From Bacteroidota bacterium (lineage in GTDB: Bacteria > Bacteroidota > Bacteroidia > Bacteroidales > GCA-2748055): 51,678 bases of DNA. Below, in pieces: positions 45,849 through 51,678 of the stretch (positions within the stretch are counted from its first letter, which is position 1; each line of letters begins with the position of its first letter). The notes beneath the pieces were generated by a model, which saw nothing but the letters and a program-made list of their open reading frames with translations, did no database searches and was not told the DNA's origin. The stretch covers positions 1-51,678 of the forward strand of contig JAAEOI010000046.1 in assembly GCA_024244665.1 (NCBI GenBank). Direction: 5' to 3'. A program made the position numbers and the translations under genes.

Positions 45849-45856
45849 TTGATTTC

Positions 45857-46390
45857 TCAGCATCCTTCTCTGAATTGGCCAGATCGTTCAGTGATATTAA
45901 GCTCTTGCAAATTCTTCGGATTGCCTCCAAAATACCTGCTTTTGCTAATGATCTCTTCCAATAGCTTTTTATTCCTGACCTGAAACTTTTCGAAATCCGG
46001 AAACAGGACCAGCTTATACCACTCCTGAATCCCACCACTGAGTACGTAGAGCTCTCCCTGAAACTCATCAGGGACCTCTTCAACAGAAGATTTCTGGTCA
46101 GTCCCGTAACATACAATCATGTCTGCGTTTTCCGGATTCATTACCTGCAACTGTGTGACTGGAACAGCTGAAGGGATATGATACTCCTGGTATGCTGTAT
46201 CGGCCCGAAGATCCACCAGGACAAAATTCTTCTTTTTAGTGTATATCAGGTCTGCAAGGTAAGTCGATGATATGAGCTGTTTTTTAAACTCCCATGTTGG
46301 GTACAAACCATTCCTGTCGGCATGGTTTGTAAAGGCTGCTAACAATCCTGCAATGACCGCAAATCCCGCAAACAAGTAATTAATTTTCAT
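45857..46390 (-). CDS. Membrane-anchored single-domain rhodanese
   Basis: 177 residues. An N-terminal helix (about 4-21) anchors a rhodanese domain outside the cytoplasm. FVLVDLRADTAYQEYHIPSAV and MIVCYGTDQK with active-site C94 are visible. It moves sulfane sulfur as a Cys persulfide. The start overlaps the end of the YeeE gene by 4 bases. It is the fourth gene of the sulfur cassette. Confidence 0.85.
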   Translation of the reverse strand: MKINYLFAGFAVIAGLLAAFTNHADRNGLYPTWEFKKQLISSTYLADLIYTKKKNFVLVDLRADTAYQEYHIPSAVPVTQLQVMNPENADMIVCYGTDQKSSVEEVPDEFQGELYVLSGGIQEWYKLVLFPDFEKFQVRNKKLLEEIISKSRYFGGNPKNLQELNITERSGQFREGC

Positions 46391-47001
46391 GATTCAGTAT
46401 TTGCATTTCTATCCTTGCTGTATCGATCCTCTACCCTCCCGGCAAACCAGAAAACTGCCAGTGCAAATAACACAATCAGGAATGTGAGCAACCCGTAATT
46501 CATATTGAACAATTCATAGAGGGACAGGTCTCCAAGGGATGAACCGGATAAAAATTTACCAATTGCAGGAGCTGTTTCACTGAATAGTACGAGACCTGTA
46601 AACATGCCTCCGACGACTGCAATTCCATCCAGTTTCCCGGTGAACACCGCCACACAGGAGGTTCCCGGACATAGCCCACAGATTACAAATCCGAAACCAA
46701 AAAGGACCCCACCCACAATTTGAGACCAAAGAAAGGTCCCGTTTATATAGATCTGGGTGATATCCAGCACCCCGAAATAGCTCAACCAGAAAATCCCGAT
46801 CATGGCCGTAATAACAGCCGAGAAAAGGACTTTGAGCATTCTCATATCGGTGAAGTAGAACTGCTCCACCAACTTTTTTGCGTTTCCAAATCCGGCCTTT
46901 TCAAGTAGAAATCCGAATATGATTCCTGTCACAACGGCAAATCCCAGGATCATACCTTGTGAAATCTCCATATTGAAGCTGAGTGGTGCCATCAGTTCCA
47001 T
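46387..47001 (-). CDS. YeeE/YedE-type sulfur transporter, C-terminal half protein
   Basis: 204 residues from ATG 47001; the longer frame to 47115 is rejected because it covers the upstream YeeE gene. About six helices. The family motif GFGFVICGLCPGTSC with its Cys pair and FTGKLDGIAVVGGM is present. YeeE (TsuA) moves thiosulfate inward through a chain of Cys residues. Here the transporter is split over two genes that overlap by 10 bases. Confidence 0.85.
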   Translation of the reverse strand: MELMAPLSFNMEISQGMILGFAVVTGIIFGFLLEKAGFGNAKKLVEQFYFTDMRMLKVLFSAVITAMIGIFWLSYFGVLDITQIYINGTFLWSQIVGGVLFGFGFVICGLCPGTSCVAVFTGKLDGIAVVGGMFTGLVLFSETAPAIGKFLSGSSLGDLSLYELFNMNYGLLTFLIVLFALAVFWFAGRVEDRYSKDRNANTES

Positions 47002-47513
47002 GCTTTTTTTATGAGGAATGCGATGGAATAGCCGCCTATAAATACAGAAAACATAAACAGCCATGCGCCAATGCTCATGGTCGACCCTCCACTCAGTGCC
47101 AGGCCGCTGGTACATCCGCGAGCCATTTTTGCAGCAAAAGCCATGAGCATGCCTCCTGAAAATGCGAGGATGATCCTGTTCATTTTAGAGATATTCGGAC
47201 CTTTGATCACTTCAAATTTAAAGCGGCCGGAATGTAATCCCGAGATCAAACCTCCAATACAAACACCTACAATCTCAAATACTACCCAGTCTTTCAGAGG
47301 AGAATCAACACCGGAAATATAACTCGAATAGACCGGATTGGAAAGAGCATGATCAGGCGCAACAGTATTCATGAAGCTTGCCACGAAAGTACTGAAAGCA
47401 CCAATAGCTCCTAGCCCCCTTCCCGTTACCACAAATGAAAGGATGATCACGAATCCGATACCAATCCCCACGATGTAGGGATTCCAATAAGGTTTACCTT
47501 CTTTTCTTACCAT
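46992..47513 (-). CDS. YeeE/YedE-type sulfur transporter, N-terminal half protein
   Basis: 173 residues with about five helices. The family motif AAKMARGCTSGLALSGG carries the conserved Cys. It overlaps the second half by 10 bases, so both are made together and probably form one transporter. It begins 11 bases after the rhodanese lipoprotein gene. Confidence 0.85.
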   Translation of the reverse strand: MVRKEGKPYWNPYIVGIGIGFVIILSFVVTGRGLGAIGAFSTFVASFMNTVAPDHALSNPVYSSYISGVDSPLKDWVVFEIVGVCIGGLISGLHSGRFKFEVIKGPNISKMNRIILAFSGGMLMAFAAKMARGCTSGLALSGGSTMSIGAWLFMFSVFIGGYSIAFLIKKAWN

Positions 47514-47524
47514 AATGAATCATG

Positions 47525-48445
47525 CTAATCATTTAATAGTTCCTGGGACACCGGTTTAATTATCGGGAGATCGAGATTTTCCCAGGCCTCAAACGATCCG
47601 TCAAAAAAAAGTGCTTTATAACCAAGATGAGATGAAACCAGATAGTTGACAGCAGCCCAAATACCTGAACCGCAGTAATGGACGGATGTACTGGCCTTTT
47701 CCATACCACTATTTGCAAATTCTTTGATCATCATGTCATTATCCTTGAATATATAAGGATCGCTCTCCGAGAGTAAAAATTCGAATGGCAGGTTCATTGC
47801 ACCCTCAATATGACCACCGGTATAATTCATTTCGATGGAATCATATTTCCCGGAATAGTATTCCGGCGGCCTGGCATCAAGAATCACATAATCTGGGGTT
47901 TCCAGGTATAGCCTTACTTCTTCTACCTGAATCAGGAAATTGTTGTTTGCAATAAGGTTCAGTTCTCCTTCCGGGAATTCATAGACCGTATCGGTGACGG
48001 GTAAACCCTCATCCATCCACTTTTTCAGGCCTCCGTTTAAGACATAGGTCCGGTCCCTGAGCCCGGCATAATCCATAGTAAGAAACACCCTGGCAGTTAG
48101 AGGAATCACTCTTTCATTCTCATAACAAAGCACAATTCTGGAATTTGCATCAATACCCGAAGCTGACAATACAGAGTCGATTCTTTCAATATCCGGGAGT
48201 TCATGCCTGAGATTCTCCTTATCGACCATTAACAAACGAGCAGGAATAAACCTGGATCTCCTGATATGAACTGTATCATATGATTCCTCCGAACCCACAT
48301 GAAGAATTACCAATGACGGATCTTCAATTCGTTCAAAAAGCCATTCTGTCGATACCAAAGTTCCAGATATCGCTTGTTGTTGAACTCCTGAACAGCCTAA
48401 GAGAAAAAGAGCTATAAAAATAATGGAATCTCTGCACCAGTTCAT
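47525..48445 (-). CDS. Two-domain rhodanese lipoprotein (sulfurtransferase)
   Basis: 306 residues with lipobox LLGCS (Cys18). Two rhodanese domains: the first (about 30-155, with VVLHVGSEESYDTVH-like start, no Cys nucleophile) and the second (170-300) with YVILDARPPEYYSG and the active loop VHYCGSG (Cys near 257). It is a thiosulfate or mercaptopyruvate sulfurtransferase of the SseA layout, in the periplasm or outer membrane. First gene of the sulfur cassette, feeding the YeeE transporter next door. Confidence 0.9.
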   Translation of the reverse strand: MNWCRDSIIFIALFLLGCSGVQQQAISGTLVSTEWLFERIEDPSLVILHVGSEESYDTVHIRRSRFIPARLLMVDKENLRHELPDIERIDSVLSASGIDANSRIVLCYENERVIPLTARVFLTMDYAGLRDRTYVLNGGLKKWMDEGLPVTDTVYEFPEGELNLIANNNFLIQVEEVRLYLETPDYVILDARPPEYYSGKYDSIEMNYTGGHIEGAMNLPFEFLLSESDPYIFKDNDMMIKEFANSGMEKASTSVHYCGSGIWAAVNYLVSSHLGYKALFFDGSFEAWENLDLPIIKPVSQELLND

Positions 48446-48565
48446 GCGGAATTTCTATTTAGTTGATATTTGATTGCAAGACAAGCTCTTATTACGTAAA
48501 TATACTGCTGCAAGTTACAACCATTTCAAGAATTGGTGTGCTTCCAGGGCATTTGCCGCTCATTT

Positions 48566-48913
48566 CTATCTAAGTGTCTCTCTTTTTGATTTAGGCAGGC
48601 TCTCAACAACAATGTTGTATGAATGGTCAATCCATTCCTTGAGTAGCTTGTCAGAAATATTACCATCCAGGGCTACTCCATTCCAGTGAGTCTTGTTAAA
48701 ATGCCAGGCTGGGGACACTTCAGGATGACGTTCCCTCAACTCAATGGCTAATTCTGGATCACATTTGAGACTGATACCCCTACTGTCCTCGGATAGATCC
48801 AGCAAGGCAAACATCTTACTCACCTTAAACACCAACGCAGTATCATTGAAAGGGAATCCTTCGGTGACGCCGGGTTTGCTGATGCAGTATTCATGTATTT
48901 CTTCAATGTTCAT
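48566..48913 (-). CDS. MmcQ/YjbR-family protein
   Basis: 115 residues from ATG 48913; an ATG 13 codons earlier is less likely, since homologues start MNxEExxxYCxxKPGxxE. Typical features are FPFNDTALVFKV, KMFALLDL, SLKCDPE and HFNKTHWNGV. The fold is CyaY-like and may bind DNA; the role is unknown. An internally deleted copy lies at 51357-51536 on the other side of kamA. Confidence 0.9.
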   Translation of the reverse strand: MNIEEIHEYCISKPGVTEGFPFNDTALVFKVSKMFALLDLSEDSRGISLKCDPELAIELRERHPEVSPAWHFNKTHWNGVALDGNISDKLLKEWIDHSYNIVVESLPKSKRETLR

Positions 48914-49011
48914 AGCCTTCAAATTACGAAAAATAAACAAATTTGGAGACAATTGACCTTGCAGTAGATATTCGCTAACTTTATGGAAGAATCTTTAACA
49001 AGAATCTCCAG

Positions 49012-49173
49012 GTGGTGAATCCTGACAATTCCAAAATAGGCTTTTCCGATTTAGGGGGATTTTTTGTGACTAAAAATATCAGGTCTGATTTCCATAAGCA
49101 TCATTTGATGGCCATCATTTTATCTTATGGTGAGCCATTTGAAATCACTCTGAAAAATGGTCTTCCGTCATGA
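49012..49173 (+). pseudogene. Remnant of an AraC-type sensor (cupin) domain
   Basis: A 53-codon frame that can start at GTG 49012 or 49015. It reads KIGFSDLGGFFVTKN, then SDFHKHHLMAIILSYGEPFE, a match to the start of AraC-type regulators whose cupin domain begins with an HxH pair. The DNA-binding half is missing. The TGA overlaps the kamA ATG as ATGA, as in three other remnants. Assigned by motif memory. Confidence 0.45.
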
Positions 49174-51356
49174 CCGAAATCGAAAAGCTGGACCGCATTG
49201 CTATCAATGTGAGATCACACAAACTGCTCAGGCAGCTGCTCACTGAAAACCCGACTCTGGAGGAGATCCTCCAAAACTCAAAGAACGAGACCGAGGTAGT
49301 GGTGGGGGTCAGGGAATGGATTGAGAAAAGCTTGAAGGACCGGGAGAATGCCTTTCGCTTCTACCACGCCAGGCATGCCTCCCGGGAATTATTTGAAAAA
49401 CTGGAGTGGCGCGATTATGCCATCATCCGGATTCTGGACTACATCGACCATGCGGGGAAAGAATACCCGGACCTGAATCTTCACGGGGAAATCGCCGTGA
49501 GTAATCCCCTCAGGCTTATATGGCTGGCAGTAACAAGGGGAACCGGCGGGGCGAAGCCAGGCTTCTTCATCGACATGATCATGCTGTTTCGTCAGCTATG
49601 GGGGGACCGCAAGTCCCCGAAATTCTCCCCGGAACAGGTTCAGGAATGGATGGACCGATTCCCATCCGGATTGGATCCCAGGATCGTAACACTCCGGGAG
49701 GAGAGCAAACAACGGATCATCAGGATCCTCAAGGACCAGATCTGTAATGGAAAGATAAGCAGCCGCCGATATTTTTTCGAGAAGGGAATTTCGGAGGATG
49801 AAAAAATGGAGAAGATGCAACAATGGTGGGAAGAACACCATTTCCACCTGCGCTTTGCCATTCGATCGCCCGAATTGCTGAACCTTATGCTTGATCATTC
49901 CCTGGACCCTGACACCATGAAGATCCTCAAGGAGGCTGAACAGGCCGGGATTCCCTTTTTCGTAAATCCCTATTACCTGTCACTGCTGCATGTTCGGGTG
50001 CCCTATTTTTCCGTGGGAGCTGACCTGGCCATCCGCTACTACATCCTCTACAGTCAGCAACTGGTGGAAGAATTCGGCAAGATCGTCGCCTGGGAGAAAG
50101 AGGACCAGTTGGAGGATGGAAAACCCAATGCTGCAGGCTGGATCTTGCCCCATGGTCACAACATTCACCGGCGTTACCCCGAGGTGGCCATCCTGATCCC
50201 CGACTCCATGGGCAGGGCCTGTGGAGGCCTTTGTTCCTCTTGCCAGCGCATGTACGACTTCCAGAGCGGACACCTCAACTTCAATCTGGAAAAACTGGCC
50301 CCCGGGGAGAAATGGGACCAGAAACTGATGAAACTGATGCAATACTTTGAGGAGGACTCCCAGCTCAGGGACATCCTGATTACTGGCGGTGACGGGCTAA
50401 TGAGTTCAGATACAACCCTCAATAAGCTGCTGGACGAGATCCTCCGGATGGCACAACGTAAAGCAGAACAAAACCGCAACCTGCCTGAAGGAGAAAAACG
50501 GGCCGAACTAGTCAGAGTAAGAATTGGAACCCGGCTGCCTGTATATCTTCCCCAGCGTATCTCCCTGAGCCTTGTAAATATCCTGAAATCCTTCCGGGAG
50601 AAAGCATCAGAAGCGGGAGTCCGCCAGTTCCTTATACAAACACATTTTGTGTCTCCCATGGAGGTAACCCCTGAATCCAGTCTGGCCATTCAGCGGCTTA
50701 TCGATGCCGGCTGGACCGTCACCAATCAGCAGGTCTTCACAGCGGCAGCATCCCGGAGGGGACACTCAGCCAAACTCCGTAAAGTGTTGAACGATGTAGG
50801 TGTTCTTCCTTATTATACCTTCACGGTCAAAGGTTACATGGAAAACAATGCCGGCTTCGCCCCCAATGCCCGGGTGGTCCAGGAACAGCTCGAAGAAAAG
50901 GTGGCCGGAAAAATCGATGAGCAGTACTATGATACCATCCGTGGTTTTCCGGAGGAGGCCAACCTGATGGTGGAAAATATCGAATCACTACGACGCTTCT
51001 CCGGCCTGCCCTTTCTGGCCACCGATCGCAACGTATTGAACCTTCCAGGCGTGGGCAAGAGCCTGACATTCAGAATGATTGGCATCACCCGATATGGCCG
51101 CAGGATACTGGAATTCGATCACGACGAGACCCGCCGTCACAGCCCCATCATTCATAAAATGGGCAAAGTGGTGATCATCGAGTCCAAATCGATCCATGAG
51201 TACCTGGACCAGCTGGAAGAAATGGGCGAGGACCGCAACGATTACGAGGGGCTTCATGGCTATTCTCTGGGCCAGACCGAACACCGCGTCCCTATTTACG
51301 ATTACCCGGAACCAGGCTTTCAAATCACTGAAGAGATGAGCAACCTTGAGATCTGA
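49170..51356 (+). CDS. KamA-family radical SAM protein (lysine 2,3-aminomutase-like)
   Basis: 728 residues, longer than lysine 2,3-aminomutase (about 420). The radical SAM cluster motif is CGGLCSSC near 351-358 (C-x3-C-x2-C), after RRYPEVAILIPDSMGRACGG. The GGDGLMSSD loop follows near 408. A PGVGKS near 626-631 may hold the PLP lysine, like the PGGGGK of LAM. The N-terminal 240 residues are helical and specific to this Bacteroidota form. The substrate is not known. It is flanked by gene remnants on both sides. Confidence 0.85.
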   Translation: MTEIEKLDRIAINVRSHKLLRQLLTENPTLEEILQNSKNETEVVVGVREWIEKSLKDRENAFRFYHARHASRELFEKLEWRDYAIIRILDYIDHAGKEYPDLNLHGEIAVSNPLRLIWLAVTRGTGGAKPGFFIDMIMLFRQLWGDRKSPKFSPEQVQEWMDRFPSGLDPRIVTLREESKQRIIRILKDQICNGKISSRRYFFEKGISEDEKMEKMQQWWEEHHFHLRFAIRSPELLNLMLDHSLDPDTMKILKEAEQAGIPFFVNPYYLSLLHVRVPYFSVGADLAIRYYILYSQQLVEEFGKIVAWEKEDQLEDGKPNAAGWILPHGHNIHRRYPEVAILIPDSMGRACGGLCSSCQRMYDFQSGHLNFNLEKLAPGEKWDQKLMKLMQYFEEDSQLRDILITGGDGLMSSDTTLNKLLDEILRMAQRKAEQNRNLPEGEKRAELVRVRIGTRLPVYLPQRISLSLVNILKSFREKASEAGVRQFLIQTHFVSPMEVTPESSLAIQRLIDAGWTVTNQQVFTAAASRRGHSAKLRKVLNDVGVLPYYTFTVKGYMENNAGFAPNARVVQEQLEEKVAGKIDEQYYDTIRGFPEEANLMVENIESLRRFSGLPFLATDRNVLNLPGVGKSLTFRMIGITRYGRRILEFDHDETRRHSPIIHKMGKVVIIESKSIHEYLDQLEEMGEDRNDYEGLHGYSLGQTEHRVPIYDYPEPGFQITEEMSNLEI

Positions 51357-51536
51357 CCTGCAATGGCATAAGAATGATCGATCCATCCTTTCAGCAGACT
51401 ATTCCTGACCGCTCCGTCCAATACCACACCATTCCAATGCACCTTGTTAAAGTGCCAGGCAGGTGTCATTGAAAGGGAAGCTTTCGGTGACGCCGGGCTT
51501 AGATATGCAATATTCGCGAATCTCTTCTATGTTCAT
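51357..51536 (-). pseudogene. MmcQ/YjbR copy with internal deletion
   Basis: From ATG 51536 the minus strand reads MNIEEIREYCISKPGVTE and FPFNDT as in the intact gene at 48566. It then jumps to PAWHFNKVHWNGVVLDG and LLKGWIDHSYAIA. About 50 codons between are lost and the join is out of frame (stop soon after). The 3' end meets the end of kamA. It is dead, and shows about 70% identity to its intact neighbour by eye. Confidence 0.8.
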
Positions 51537-51546
51537 GTGTGAAAAC

Positions 51547-51672
51547 TTAAAATTCAATTCCGACATTTATAGAATCTGGTGGTTGGTAGGAGTATTGAGC
51601 GGATGTGTCGAATTTCTCACAACTGACAATCAGTAGAGAAAAGATTGTAATTTTGAATAATGTGGTTTTCAT
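51547..51672 (-). pseudogene. Head of a serine-hydrolase lipoprotein gene
   Basis: A 41-residue frame with a lipoprotein signal (LIVSC, Cys18), then FDTSAQYSYQPPDSINVGIEF and a stop. The YQPPxxINDGxE segment is the usual start of Bacteroidota class C beta-lactamase-like serine hydrolases, which run to over 300 residues. The rest is missing and the MmcQ remnant follows. Assigned by motif memory. Confidence 0.5.
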
Positions 51673-51678
51673 AATGTA

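Noticed and set aside
1..51678. CRISPR array or phage operon
   Set aside because: No regularly spaced repeats and no capsid, terminase or tail genes were seen.

Overview
The window reads as a chromosomal segment of a Bacteroidota bacterium, most likely from the Bacteroidales/Marinilabiliales side. The evidence is type IX secretion genes (porX, porW/sprE, gldH), a large secreted protein with a type A T9SS sorting domain, a SusC/Oar-like TonB-dependent receptor, several lipoproteins with short N-terminal lipoboxes, a KDO transferase, and Bacteroidota -7 promoter boxes (TAnnTTTG) in front of several genes. Coding density is high and operons are short. I cannot assign genus or species from sequence reading alone.

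Layout. 1-650: the edge of a probable integrative element (excisionase-like gene end, 15-bp direct repeat), an intact tRNA-Cys and a broken second tRNA-Cys. 655-5000: YrdB-like membrane protein, MscS channel, glnS (convergent with mscS over one hairpin), isochorismatase-like hydrolase, folB and a tiny Cys-rich protein. 4975-9900: lipoprotein, CPBP protease, unknown genes, a PadR regulator with a clear operator, and an outer-membrane barrel. 9991-13000: gltX-tatD-tcdA. 13077-18400: kbl, an ECF sigma operon with two matching divergent ECF promoters, DUF6249 protein and B12-dependent ribonucleotide reductase. 18956-30333: TonB receptor, then a minus-strand run porW-porX-tsaE-ald-lipoprotein-waaA. 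30424-35700: nfu, mrp, then holB-ricT-gldH-trmB-ATL. 35789-38023: pgk and a LuxE-like gene. 38032-45848: two paralogous small secreted proteins flanking an alpha-L-fucosidase and a 1548-residue T9SS cargo. 45857-48445: a sulfur cassette (two rhodaneses around a split YeeE/YedE transporter). 48566-51678: MmcQ/YjbR gene, KamA-like radical SAM enzyme, and gene debris.

The most unusual theme is gene debris. I find at least eight remnants: truncated tRNA-Cys; an endonuclease/exonuclease/phosphatase gene reduced to its two ends; a serine-dehydratase tail; a sodium/solute symporter reduced to its ends; an IS3-type OrfA head; a regulator tail; an AraC-type sensor-domain piece; an internally deleted MmcQ copy; and a serine-hydrolase head. 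Four of these remain open reading frames whose stop codon overlaps the start codon of the next intact gene as ATGA. This suggests they are kept as short upstream frames that feed ribosomes into the downstream gene. That is an inference, but it is testable and I rank it first.

Other well-supported signals are the paired GTAAC-N16/17-CGTC promoters around the sigma-factor gene, the ATGT-N9-ACAT operator at padR, a 9-bp hairpin that contains the stop codons of both mscS and glnS, and an 18-bp perfect palindrome just ahead of the giant T9SS cargo gene. I saw no CRISPR array, rRNA or riboswitch.
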